Assembly (NCBI RefSeq): GCF_051235805.1
Contig: NZ_JBPNXV010000001.1
Span: 558,001 to 622,000, forward strand
Direction of reading: 5' to 3'
DNA: 64,000 bases
DNA from: Pseudothermotoga_B sp051235805
GTDB lineage: Bacteria; Thermotogota; Thermotogae; Thermotogales; DSM-5069
This document shows positions 8,632-16,507 of this stretch, one piece after another. The notes below the pieces were generated by a model that saw only the letters and a list, made by a program, of their open reading frames with translations, was not told where the DNA came from and ran no database searches. The stretch's first letter is position 1. Each line of letters opens with the position of its first letter. A program made the position numbers and the translations under genes.

Positions 8632-8662
8632 AAGAAAAAAAGGGACCTTTTTCGGGTCCCTT
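8632..8662 (-). terminator. Rho-independent terminator of hrcA-grpE-dnaJ
   Basis: Read on the minus strand: AAGGGACC, a 7-base loop, GGTCCCTT and then a T-run. It lies 40 bases past the dnaJ stop and separates the heat-shock operon from the next promoter. Confidence 0.9.
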
Positions 8663-8704
8663 GGTAACTATTCTTAAATGTTGGCTAAATTTCAGGATCT
8701 TTTC

Positions 8705-9811
8705 CTACAAATCAGTACCCCTGATCCTTGCCAACTCCTTCAAAAGCCTTGTTTCTTCAGAAGAGACATTCTCTGGTATCTTCACATTCACTGTGACATA
8801 GAGATCGCCACGCCTCTGCGTTCTAAGCGATGGTGCTCCTTCACCTTTGAGGCGGAATACACTACCTGGTTGAGTCCCAGGTGGAATTCTGAGCATCGTT
8901 GTGCTACCCGTTGGTAGGTCTAATTTCACGGTAGTCCCCAAGATAGCCTGGATATAGTCTATAGATATTTCCGCATAAATATCGTCATCTTGTCTCCTGA
9001 ACTTTTTGTCTGGTTTGACGTGTACTATAACGTATAGGTCTCCGTATGGTCCTTGGTTGTAACCCGCATTACCCGCACCCTCTATTCTGAGTTTTGTTCC
9101 CTCAGAAACACCGGCAGGAATATTTACAGTCATCCTGACTTTCTTCTTGATTCTTCCTGCACCACCACAGGAATGGCATTTCTCTTTGACAACCTTTCCA
9201 CTACCACCACAGTTATTGCATGTTCTTGTACTAACGAAGACCCCAAAGATGCTGCGGCGTTCTTCTCTTATCACACCAGTTCCATGGCATCTTGGGCAGG
9301 TTTGATAACCACTTCCCGGTTCAACTCCGCTGCCGTTACAATGTTCACATTTTTCATACCTTTCGTACTCTATGGGAATCTGTTTTCCAACGAGAGATTC
9401 CGCAAAGCTCACCTCAACGGTGATCGATATGTCTTCACCGGCTCTGCGACGACTCTGTTGCCTTTCTTCGGTACCCCGTTCGCCGAAAAAGATATCGTAG
9501 ACGTCTCTGCCAAAAAAACTCTCGAAATCTTTGAAGACGTCTTCGAAAGGATTTCCTGCACCCTGCTGTGAGAATTCCGTTTCTCCTACATAGCCAAAGC
9601 GATCATAAACGGCTTTTTTCTGAGGATCGCTGAGCACCTCGTAAGCCTCTTGGATCTCCTTGAACTTTTCTTCAGCTTCTTTCTTGTTCTCCGGGTGCAG
9701 ATCAGGATGCCACTGTTTTATGAGCTTCTTATAAGCCTTCTTGATATCTTCTTGTGAAGCATCTCTCGAGACCCCAAGGATCGCATAGTAATCCTTACTC
9801 TGTCTTGGCAC
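8705..9811 (-). CDS. dnaJ: DnaJ, Hsp40 co-chaperone
   Basis: 368-residue type I J-protein that stimulates DnaK ATPase and delivers unfolded clients. Seen: an N-terminal J domain with the HPD tripeptide (KQWHPDLHPE), a short G/F-like linker, four zinc-finger repeats CEHCNGSG, CPRCHGTG, CNNCGGSG and CHSCGGAG, then the two C-terminal substrate-binding domains. I chose GTG at 9811 because AGAGGTG sits 6 bases upstream; an in-frame GTG at 9820 lies inside that Shine-Dalgarno. The gene starts inside the end of grpE, so it is translationally coupled. Confidence 0.97.
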   Translation of the reverse strand: MPRQSKDYYAILGVSRDASQEDIKKAYKKLIKQWHPDLHPENKKEAEEKFKEIQEAYEVLSDPQKKAVYDRFGYVGETEFSQQGAGNPFEDVFKDFESFFGRDVYDIFFGERGTEERQQSRRRAGEDISITVEVSFAESLVGKQIPIEYERYEKCEHCNGSGVEPGSGYQTCPRCHGTGVIREERRSIFGVFVSTRTCNNCGGSGKVVKEKCHSCGGAGRIKKKVRMTVNIPAGVSEGTKLRIEGAGNAGYNQGPYGDLYVIVHVKPDKKFRRQDDDIYAEISIDYIQAILGTTVKLDLPTGSTTMLRIPPGTQPGSVFRLKGEGAPSLRTQRRGDLYVTVNVKIPENVSSEETRLLKELARIRGTDL

Positions 9812-10310
9812 TCTGTTCACCTCTTGGCTTGATCGCCACCTGCACTTTTACCGGTTTAACTATCTTGTTGTGGAACTTATAACCGTTCTCGATGACCTTC
9901 AGAATGGAATACTCTTCGTGCTCAGTGGTTTCCACTCTTTCAACTGCTTCGTGCTCGAATGGATCAAATTTGTCTTTCACTTCTATTTTGAAGAAACCTT
10001 CATCGTTCAGTATCTTCCACAATTTCTTATATATTAACTCTACACCTTTGTAGAAAGTCTTATAAGAATGTGATTGTTCGACATCTTTGAAGGCTCTGTC
10101 CATGTCATCTAAGACGGGTATAAGTTTTGTGAGAAGGTATTCATTTGCGTTTTTCAGGATTTGTTCCCTCTCTCTGAGAACATCCTTTTTGTAATTCTCA
10201 AATTGAGCTTTGAGTTCTTTGGTAAAGCGAAGGAGTTCTTCTTTTTCCTGTTGTAATTTCTCCACTGTTTGTTGGTTTTCTTGAGTAACCTGCTTTTCGT
10301 TTTCGTTCAC
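9795..10310 (-). CDS. grpE: GrpE, nucleotide exchange factor
   Basis: 171-residue GrpE that releases ADP from DnaK. Seen: an N-terminal charged coiled coil (EKLQQEKEELLRFTKELKAQFENYKKD), the conserved LLTKLIPVLDDMDRAF helix, and a C-terminal beta domain with FDPFEHEAVE and GYKFHNKIVKPVKVQVA. It overlaps hrcA by 4 bp and dnaJ by 17 bp. The operon contains no dnaK, which must be elsewhere in the genome. Confidence 0.97.
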   Translation of the reverse strand: MNENEKQVTQENQQTVEKLQQEKEELLRFTKELKAQFENYKKDVLREREQILKNANEYLLTKLIPVLDDMDRAFKDVEQSHSYKTFYKGVELIYKKLWKILNDEGFFKIEVKDKFDPFEHEAVERVETTEHEEYSILKVIENGYKFHNKIVKPVKVQVAIKPRGEQSAKTE

Positions 10311-11332
10311 TTTCTTCCCTCCTCTCTGGTCGCTACGGTGAAATATTCAGTGAGTCGACTCACCATGTACTTCAAAGAACTAACTATATCTTCGTATTTG
10401 ATCACCTTTGATGTTATGACCATGACTTTTCCCATGAGTTTTTCTTCTTTCCTGTAACCGTCGACGAAGATTGCGAGGTTTTCTAAACCTTCTACACCGT
10501 GTTCATTTCCTATCAGAATAGCTGGTATTTCCTCAGTCTTCGTAAAAACCTTTCTGAGCATGGAATCATCTGAAAAGAAGTTTGACAGTTTTCTTATCTC
10601 TTCTATGTTGAAGTTCTCTGCGTTGATCAACGTGTCAAGTCCTACTTTTACCAGATTGCTCGATGAATCTTCCTTCAAAGCACTCGCAAGATATTCTGAA
10701 AGATCCAGCAAGTATTGATCTGCCTCTGTTTCGATACTCCTATCGCCAATCGTTTCGATGGTGTAGCCTGCCAAGAGTTCGTTCATCATCTTCTCTAAAG
10801 AAAGGTAATCTATTTCACCAAAGGTTCTAAACGGTATGAATTTGACCAAACCGAGCTCTGTTATCACCGAAACAACGTTATATGTTTTGGTGATCTGGGC
10901 GATCGATATCTTGAGTATTTTGAGTTTGTCGATCGCGGGTTTTTCCAAAATGACAGCCCCTTTTGTGATGCGTGAAAGAGCTATCGCTGCACCTGTCAGA
11001 ATCTTCTCCATGTCTCCAAAGGTCATTGGGTACTTCGAGTGGATTGAAGCCGAATGCTGGGTATATTCTTTTATCAAATTCAAAGTCTCATTCACGTAGA
11101 ATCTGTAACCTTTGTCAGTTGGTACGCGCCCAGCCGATGTATGAGGCTGGTTGAGGTAGCCAAGGTATTCAAGTTTTCTCAAGTCGTTTCTGACAGTCGC
11201 GCTGCTGCAAGATATATCAGAAGCCTCAAGTACTCTTTCGGAACTTATGGGCTTCTTGGTCATTATGTATTCTCTCACAACACAATAGAGAATCTTTTTT
11301 TGTCTTTCGTTTATCCTCGCCTCTCGCTTCAT
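10307..11332 (-). CDS. hrcA: HrcA, heat-inducible repressor
   Basis: 341-residue HrcA, which represses chaperone operons by binding CIRCE and is kept active by GroEL in characterised bacteria. Seen: the N-terminal winged helix (ARINERQKKILYCVVREYIMTKKPISSERV), the SSATVRNDLRKLEYLGYL recognition region, and a C-terminal domain with IGNEHGVEGLENLAI. The ATG lies only 3 bases from the CIRCE element on its 5' side, so the repressor would block its own transcription. First gene of the operon hrcA-grpE-dnaJ. Confidence 0.97.
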   Translation of the reverse strand: MKREARINERQKKILYCVVREYIMTKKPISSERVLEASDISCSSATVRNDLRKLEYLGYLNQPHTSAGRVPTDKGYRFYVNETLNLIKEYTQHSASIHSKYPMTFGDMEKILTGAAIALSRITKGAVILEKPAIDKLKILKISIAQITKTYNVVSVITELGLVKFIPFRTFGEIDYLSLEKMMNELLAGYTIETIGDRSIETEADQYLLDLSEYLASALKEDSSSNLVKVGLDTLINAENFNIEEIRKLSNFFSDDSMLRKVFTKTEEIPAILIGNEHGVEGLENLAIFVDGYRKEEKLMGKVMVITSKVIKYEDIVSSLKYMVSRLTEYFTVATREEGRK

Positions 11333-11335
11333 TTA

Positions 11336-11362
11336 TTATCACTCACCATATCCGAGTGCTAA
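11336..11362. promoter_or_regulatory. CIRCE operator (HrcA binding site)
   Basis: TTATCACTC, 9 bases, GAGTGCTAA. The right arm is identical to the CIRCE consensus half-site and the left arm differs at one position (T for G). It overlaps the expected transcription start of hrcA and lies directly upstream of its start codon; the hrcA Shine-Dalgarno (GGTGAG on the minus strand) falls within the spacer and left arm. Confidence 0.93.
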
Positions 11363-11366
11363 TTTT

Positions 11367-11395
11367 AGCATATCATGCCCCATGAAACTTGTCAA
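11367..11395 (-). promoter_or_regulatory. hrcA promoter
   Basis: Minus strand: TTGACA (11395-11390), 17 bases, TATGCT (11372-11367). The -35 is a full consensus match. The predicted start falls within the CIRCE element, as expected for HrcA autoregulation. Confidence 0.8.
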
Positions 11396-11417
11396 GATAA
11401 AAGGAGGGTGTTACAAT
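11389..11417 (+). promoter_or_regulatory. murE-murF-mraY promoter
   Basis: Plus strand: TTGTCA (11389-11394), 17 bases, TACAAT (11412-11417). Its -35 box shares five bases with the -35 box of the opposite hrcA promoter. The predicted start is about 20 bases upstream of the murE ATG, leaving AGAGGTG as the leader's Shine-Dalgarno. Confidence 0.65.
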
Positions 11418-11444
11418 AACGATGAAAAAGAGGTGATTGGTACG

Positions 11445-12926
11445 ATGCTCGTTCAGGAATTACTCAAAGTGGTCAATGACATATCTGTCAGTTCTTTTTT
11501 GGACGGACAAAATCATTTGGAGATAACTGGTTTGACAAACAAATCCACAGAACTCAACAAAGGTGCTCTTTTTATCTGCCACAAAGGAAGCAAATTTGAC
11601 TCGCACGAGATCGTACCAGAGATAGTCAAGAAAGGTGCTGCGTTTTTAGTTGTTGATCGTCCAATTCAGTTGAACTTCCCGCATGTCGTTGTGAGTGATA
11701 CGAGACTTGCCGAAGCTTTTTTGGCTGCTCACTTTTATGGTTATCCCTTCAACGATCTGATCACCTTTGGTGTGACTGGAACAAATGGAAAGACAACATC
11801 AGTACATCTCTTCCACCATGTTATGAACTCTCTTGACGCTAAAGGAAGCATGTTAGGCACTGTTTTCTACGATATACTCGGTGAAAAAAGGTTTCATCAT
11901 GACAACACAACTCCCAACGCTATTGAGATTCTCAGAGCCATGAGAAAGACCGTTGATAATGGCGGCACACATTTTGCAATGGAAGTCTCTTCCCACTCTC
12001 TTGCCCTCAAGAGAGTTGAATCGATTAGGTTTGACGTGGCAGCACTGACAAACATCACCCGTGATCATCTTGATTTCCACCCAACCTTTGAAGAGTATGT
12101 AAAGACAAAACTCCATATCTTCGATCTGTTGAAGGACAACGGCATCGCAGTGATGAGCGATGAATTCGAACATCTGTTGAACAAGAAAGTCAAGAGGGTA
12201 ATCTACGGAATATCACCAAAAAGCGATTACAGAATCACCAACGTCGATATACAAAGGTATGGCACCAAGTTCACACTCCAATCACGTCATGGTTCCTTTG
12301 AATGTCAGATAAATATCCCGGGTCTGCACAATGCTTACAACGCAACTCTTGTCATTGCATCACTTGTGGAACTCGGTTATGACATCAAGCCTGTGATAGA
12401 AGCAGTGAAAAACTTCGAAGGAGTAGACGGAAGGTTTCAATTCATCAGAGAAGGTTCTCTGTTGGGAATAGACATAGTTGTTGATTTTGCACACAGTCCT
12501 GATGCCCTTGAAAAGACTCTCATAACGGCAAAAAAACTGACGACAGGTAGAGTCATCACAGTCTTTGGAGCAGGTGGTCAGGCAGATAAGGGTAAGAGGC
12601 CTATGATGGCTCAAGTTGTGTGCAGGTATTCAGATGTCAGCATAATAACTACCGACGATCCAAGAGGAGATGATCCTGAAGAAATTCTGATCGAGGTAGA
12701 AAAAGGTGTTCCAGTTGGTTCACCTTACCTTGTTATACCAGACAGGCGTGAGGCGATCGAAACTGCCCTGACAATTGCCAATCGCGGTGATATGGTCATA
12801 GTTGCCGGTAGAGGTCACGAGGAGTATCAGATATTCAGCGACGAGAAGAAGATTCCTTTCAAAGATGCTGACGAGATAAGGAAAATAGTTATAAGAGAAT
12901 ACGAAAAGGAAAAGAGGCATGTGTGA
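11445..12926 (+). CDS. murE: MurE, UDP-MurNAc-tripeptide ligase
   Basis: 493-residue Mur ligase that adds the third residue of the peptidoglycan stem peptide. Seen: TNKSTELNKGALFICHKGSKFDSHE in the N-terminal UDP-binding domain, FGVTGTNGKTTSVHLFHH (ATP P-loop), EVSSHSLALKRVE, FTNITRDHLDFHPTFEEYVK-type carbamylated-Lys region, VDFAHSPDALEKTL and TTDDPRGDDPEEI. The DDPR motif replaces the DNPR of diaminopimelate-adding enzymes and matches the T. maritima enzyme, which uses lysine. Start ATG at 11445 fits AGAGGTG upstream and the predicted promoter; an in-frame ATG at 11382 lies within the promoter. Confidence 0.94.
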   Translation: MLVQELLKVVNDISVSSFLDGQNHLEITGLTNKSTELNKGALFICHKGSKFDSHEIVPEIVKKGAAFLVVDRPIQLNFPHVVVSDTRLAEAFLAAHFYGYPFNDLITFGVTGTNGKTTSVHLFHHVMNSLDAKGSMLGTVFYDILGEKRFHHDNTTPNAIEILRAMRKTVDNGGTHFAMEVSSHSLALKRVESIRFDVAALTNITRDHLDFHPTFEEYVKTKLHIFDLLKDNGIAVMSDEFEHLLNKKVKRVIYGISPKSDYRITNVDIQRYGTKFTLQSRHGSFECQINIPGLHNAYNATLVIASLVELGYDIKPVIEAVKNFEGVDGRFQFIREGSLLGIDIVVDFAHSPDALEKTLITAKKLTTGRVITVFGAGGQADKGKRPMMAQVVCRYSDVSIITTDDPRGDDPEEILIEVEKGVPVGSPYLVIPDRREAIETALTIANRGDMVIVAGRGHEEYQIFSDEKKIPFKDADEIRKIVIREYEKEKRHV

Positions 12927-14181
12927 GAACCTTCTTTTTGTCACAGACTCTCGAAAGGTTGTGCCAGGATCTGTTTTTGTTGCATTAAAGGGTACAAGGA
13001 CTGATGGGCATCTGTATGTACAAGAGGCGCTGAATAAGGGAGCTCTCTATGTGGTTGTACAAGAAGACGTAGATCTGCCAAAAGACAAAGTGCTCAAGGT
13101 GGGAGACACCGTTGAATTTCTTCTTTCAAAAGCCAAAGAAAAACTCCAAAGATATAAACCTTTCGTGATAGGTATCACCGGCTCCAACGGCAAAACAACT
13201 ACCAAAGAGGTGATCTACACACTCATAGGAGAGGGCAGAGCCTTCCGTAATCAAGGTAATCTGAACACCGAGATCGGACTTCCCATTTCCATTCTGAACG
13301 AGTACAAAGGCGAGAACTTTGTCGTCTTTGAAATGGCGATGAACAAAGTTGGTGATATCGCACGACTTTGCGAGGTTGCAAAGCCAAAGCTGTCGATCTT
13401 GCTCAACGTTGGTTCAGCCCACAGAGGTGTAGCCGGTTCAGACGAAGCAATCATTGAAGGGAAGCTTCAGATCATTCAATTCATGGATGAAAATGGGACG
13501 GCAGTTGTACACCACGATCAAAGACTTCTTCAAAGGATTTCGAACAGATCGTTGATCACCTTTGGAAACAGACAAGGTGATTACCAGTTACTCGATTACA
13601 ATTACGAGGAGCTCACAACTAAGGCTGAGTACAAAACTCCGAAGGGTGTACTCTCTTTCAACTTTCAGTCCATTTGGAATGTAGGACAACTCACAAATCT
13701 TGCCGCGGCTATCGCTACTATTGATCTCTTAGATATGACTTTGAACAGAGAACTTTTGGAGACTTTCCCATCTGTCGCTGGCAGATTCAGAGTTTTCAAG
13801 CACAAAGAAAGATACACAATCGATGATTGTTACAACGCAAGCCTTGAGTCTTTCAAAGTTGCCATCGAAACCCTGAAAAGATTGGGCAAGAGATCTTTCG
13901 CAGTGGTTGGCTCCATAAAGGAGCAAGGACAGTATTCTGTGGAAACACATAAGCAACTTGGAAAGGTCTTAGAAGAATTAGACGGTGTGATAGTCTACAA
14001 CATCGATCACGAAATCGATCCAATGGAATGCTCAAAGGAACTGTTCAGGTCTGACGATCCTATAAAGATCCGTGATTTTCTCAGAAAGATTCTTGAGCCA
14101 GAAGATGCTGTTTTGTTCAAAGCTTCACGTTCTGTGGAAATGGAAAGAGTACTCAAAGTCTTCTTGGAGGATGATCTATGA
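12919..14181 (+). CDS. murF: MurF, UDP-MurNAc-tripeptide:D-Ala-D-Ala ligase
   Basis: 420-residue Mur ligase that adds D-Ala-D-Ala to the UDP-MurNAc-tripeptide. Seen: SRKVVPGSVFVALKGTRTDGH in the N-terminal domain, VIGITGSNGKTTTKEVI (ATP loop), NTEIGLPISIL, FEMAMNKVGDI, LLNVGSAHRG and a C-terminal domain with YTIDDCYNASLES (the family's DxYNANP-like site, here YNASLE). It overlaps murE by 8 bp and mraY by 4 bp. Confidence 0.94.
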   Translation: MCENLLFVTDSRKVVPGSVFVALKGTRTDGHLYVQEALNKGALYVVVQEDVDLPKDKVLKVGDTVEFLLSKAKEKLQRYKPFVIGITGSNGKTTTKEVIYTLIGEGRAFRNQGNLNTEIGLPISILNEYKGENFVVFEMAMNKVGDIARLCEVAKPKLSILLNVGSAHRGVAGSDEAIIEGKLQIIQFMDENGTAVVHHDQRLLQRISNRSLITFGNRQGDYQLLDYNYEELTTKAEYKTPKGVLSFNFQSIWNVGQLTNLAAAIATIDLLDMTLNRELLETFPSVAGRFRVFKHKERYTIDDCYNASLESFKVAIETLKRLGKRSFAVVGSIKEQGQYSVETHKQLGKVLEELDGVIVYNIDHEIDPMECSKELFRSDDPIKIRDFLRKILEPEDAVLFKASRSVEMERVLKVFLEDDL

Positions 14182-15089
14182 TCTTACTTGCAGTCGCCGA
14201 TTTCTTGTGCTGTGTAATTCTCTACCCGTTTTTTATCAAGTTCTTGCGTTTTGCAAAGATCGGCCAGTTCATTCGTGAGGAAGGGCCAGACCTTCACGGC
14301 TACAAAGCAGGAACTCCCACGATGGGCGGAATTCTCTTCTTGCTCGCCGCTGCCATTTTTTCTCTTTTAGTCAAAGAAGTCATAGACGCATTTGCCTTGA
14401 TCTCCTTTGGTTTTATAGGCTTTCTTGATGATTTTCTGAGCGTTAGAAGAAAAAAGTCCCTCGGACTGCGTGCTTGGCAGAAATTTACTCTTCAAATCCT
14501 ATTCTCTGTCTTCATATTTCTTTGGATCGACCCAACAAAGACAAAACTCTCAATTCCCTTTACAAACACTTCAGTAGATCTTGGCTATCTTTATCCAATC
14601 TTCGCAATCTTGTTGATAACAGGCTTGAGTAACGCGGTGAATCTAACAGATGGCCTTGATGGTCTTGCCGGCAGTGTTTTTGTGGCGACAGCTCTGCCTT
14701 ATTGGTTTTTGTTGAAGAGCCAAGCTGACTCACTGTTATTTGCCTTGATCTCTGTTATGACCTTTCTGTTCTTCAACATAAAACCTGCTAAGGTTTTCAT
14801 GGGAGACACCGGTGCACTCGCACTCGGTGCTTTACTCGGCACTGTTGCGATCCGAACCTCAACTGAACTCATAGTCTTGCTGTTTTCTTCGATCTTCGTC
14901 GCAGAGACCGTGAGTGTGATCTTGCAAGTAAGCTCTTTCAAGTTGTTCAGAAAGAGAATTTTCAAAATGTCGCCCATTCATCACCACTTTGAATTGCTCG
15001 GCTGGAAAGAAGAAAGGATAGTGCAAATGTTCTCACTGACTAATTTGACAATTGCGCTGATAACTCTCTTGGGAGTCAAGTCGATGTGA
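14178..15089 (+). CDS. mraY: MraY, phospho-MurNAc-pentapeptide translocase
   Basis: 303-residue integral membrane enzyme that transfers phospho-MurNAc-pentapeptide to undecaprenyl phosphate, giving lipid I. Seen: about ten hydrophobic segments, GTPTMGGILFL, FLDDFLSVRRKKSLGLRAWQKF with the aspartates of the first catalytic loop, SNAVNLTDGLDGLAG, KVFMGDTGALALGALLG, and the C-terminal SPIHHHFELLGW. It depends on UppS, encoded at 22399 in this window, for its lipid carrier. The next gene begins inside its stop codon. Confidence 0.96.
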   Translation: MILLAVADFLCCVILYPFFIKFLRFAKIGQFIREEGPDLHGYKAGTPTMGGILFLLAAAIFSLLVKEVIDAFALISFGFIGFLDDFLSVRRKKSLGLRAWQKFTLQILFSVFIFLWIDPTKTKLSIPFTNTSVDLGYLYPIFAILLITGLSNAVNLTDGLDGLAGSVFVATALPYWFLLKSQADSLLFALISVMTFLFFNIKPAKVFMGDTGALALGALLGTVAIRTSTELIVLLFSSIFVAETVSVILQVSSFKLFRKRIFKMSPIHHHFELLGWKEERIVQMFSLTNLTIALITLLGVKSM

Positions 15090-16090
15090 GAGTAGTTTTA
15101 TCTATTCTCCTAATCTCTAGTACCATCTTTGCTTACGGTGTGACAACTACTTATCTTGGTTCTGGGTATTCCAGAATCTCATTCAACGATGGAATGATCT
15201 GTCTTGTCAGGTTACAGCCGGCTTCAGTACTCGTTCTCACCGAAAGCGGCAAGATCGTCAGCGAGATAAGTATAGGACTGTCTTACCCAGTAAGTGCTGT
15301 ACACAAAGCCGGTGTGGTTTTTGTATCTGATTATTACAAAGCCTCTGTGATGGTTTATACGATCTTTGGAAGATTACTCAAAAGGATAACCGTAGGTCCT
15401 TACCCAACGACAATTAAGATCGTCGGCACAAAGGTATATGTTTCATGTTCTGGTGACAGTTCTGTTTACAGAATCGATAGTCTTTCGCAAGAAGTGGAAG
15501 CAAAGTTCTCTTTCAAATCTGCTTCTCTGTACTTTGAAGTTTTTGGCGATCAGCTTCTCTATCTTTATTATTTCGATACCGACAAGACCTATGAGCGAAC
15601 TGGCCAAAGCAGTAAGACTGTTAGAATCAATAATCTGAAGAATCCTGTTAAGTATGTTGAAAAGGATGGGCGTGGGTATTTGCTTGGTTATACAGACGGC
15701 ATAATGGTTTGTTTGAAAGACGATCGCGAGATTTGGCGTGTGAATCTTTCGGATTTTGCAAGGGACATGGTCCTCACAGAGAAATACATAGTCGTGACCA
15801 GCTTGCTCGATTCTGTTGCAACCTTTGTTTCTTACGATGGCAGTGTGGTCAAGAAGGTGCAACTGCCAAACGTAACTCACAGAGTTCTCTGCGTGGACAA
15901 AAAACTTGTTTTTCTGAACCATTCACCTGGAGAGGTTTATATCGTCGATCAAGTTAGTGATTCAGTGCAGACAGTTGAAGTTGGTTCATACGCCGTTGAA
16001 ATGGTTCAAACCTCAGAGTATCAGATAGCGGTGCTGTGCAGTGATTCTGGTGAACTGTATTGGATAGACCTCAGGGGAACGAGCCCCTGA
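15086..16090 (+). CDS. Secreted propeller-like protein of unknown function
   Basis: 334 residues starting at a GTG that overlaps the mraY stop by 4 bp. Residues 1-17 form a signal peptide (VVLSILLISSTIFAYG). The rest is a series of beta-strand repeats of 40-45 residues with patterns such as SVLVLTESGKIVSEISIG, SVMVYTIFGRLLKRITVG and SVYRIDSLSQEVEAKF, typical of WD/YVTN-like propellers, of which I count six or seven blades. No catalytic residues are evident. The position, where murD would often follow, suggests an envelope role, but this is inference from context only. Confidence 0.75.
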   Translation: MRVVLSILLISSTIFAYGVTTTYLGSGYSRISFNDGMICLVRLQPASVLVLTESGKIVSEISIGLSYPVSAVHKAGVVFVSDYYKASVMVYTIFGRLLKRITVGPYPTTIKIVGTKVYVSCSGDSSVYRIDSLSQEVEAKFSFKSASLYFEVFGDQLLYLYYFDTDKTYERTGQSSKTVRINNLKNPVKYVEKDGRGYLLGYTDGIMVCLKDDREIWRVNLSDFARDMVLTEKYIVVTSLLDSVATFVSYDGSVVKKVQLPNVTHRVLCVDKKLVFLNHSPGEVYIVDQVSDSVQTVEVGSYAVEMVQTSEYQIAVLCSDSGELYWIDLRGTSP

Positions 16091-16104
16091 AGTCTTTAAG
16101 ACTT
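16071..16104. terminator. Hairpins at the convergent ends of the propeller gene and acpP
   Basis: TCAGGGG, six bases, CCCCTGA forms a perfect 7-bp stem whose right arm contains the stop codon of the plus-strand gene. It is followed by the palindrome AAGTCTT-T-AAGACTT, which contains the acpP stop. There is no strong T-run on either strand, so bidirectional termination is plausible but not certain. Confidence 0.4.
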
Positions 16105-16335
16105 AGACACAATGTAGTCCACGACGTCTTTCACTGTGGAGATCTTCTCAAGGTCTGAATCAACGATCTTTACACCAAATTCATCCTCCACAGCCATGAC
16201 CAGATCCACAAGATCGAGAGAATCAGCATTCAAATCATCTGTCAGCTTGCTTGCTTCCTTCACTTGTGATTCGCTGATTCCAAGTTTTTCAGCGATGATT
16301 TTCGTCACTTTTTCAAGCACTGCCTTTCTGTCCAT
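16096..16335 (-). CDS. acpP: Acyl carrier protein
   Basis: 79-residue ACP, the usual length. It carries fatty acyl chains on a 4'-phosphopantetheine arm. Seen: DDLNADSLDLVDLVMAVEDEFGVKI with the modified Ser in the DSL motif, then ISTVKDVVDYI. AGGAGGT lies 7 bases upstream of the ATG at 16335. An ATG two codons earlier directly abuts the Shine-Dalgarno and is less likely. It is monocistronic here, with its own strong promoter and no fab gene beside it. Confidence 0.96.
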   Translation of the reverse strand: MDRKAVLEKVTKIIAEKLGISESQVKEASKLTDDLNADSLDLVDLVMAVEDEFGVKIVDSDLEKISTVKDVVDYIVSKS

Positions 16336-16369
16336 ATTCATACCTCCTATGTAGTAATGCTCGAAATGA

Positions 16370-16398
16370 ATTATACAGGTCGAACTTAGTTGCGTCAA
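16370..16398 (-). promoter_or_regulatory. acpP promoter
   Basis: Minus strand: TTGACG (16398-16393), 17 bases, TATAAT (16375-16370). This is one of the best sigma-70 matches in the window, consistent with high demand for ACP. Confidence 0.88.
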
Positions 16399-16507
16399 AT
16401 TGATGATTTTCTTCCTTTGTGTTTATAGACTCTGCGGAAATGAACAAGCGAGAAAAATTGATCTGATGGGAATTTCCTTAAATTCGTCGGTGTGATTTAT
16501 GGTCGAA

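Noticed and set aside
11403..11436. Possible leader minigene (AGGAGG, then ATG AAA AAG AGG TGA) upstream of murE
   Set aside because: The AGGAGG lies within the spacer of the predicted murE promoter, so it would not be in the transcript. The ATG is at or near the predicted start of transcription.
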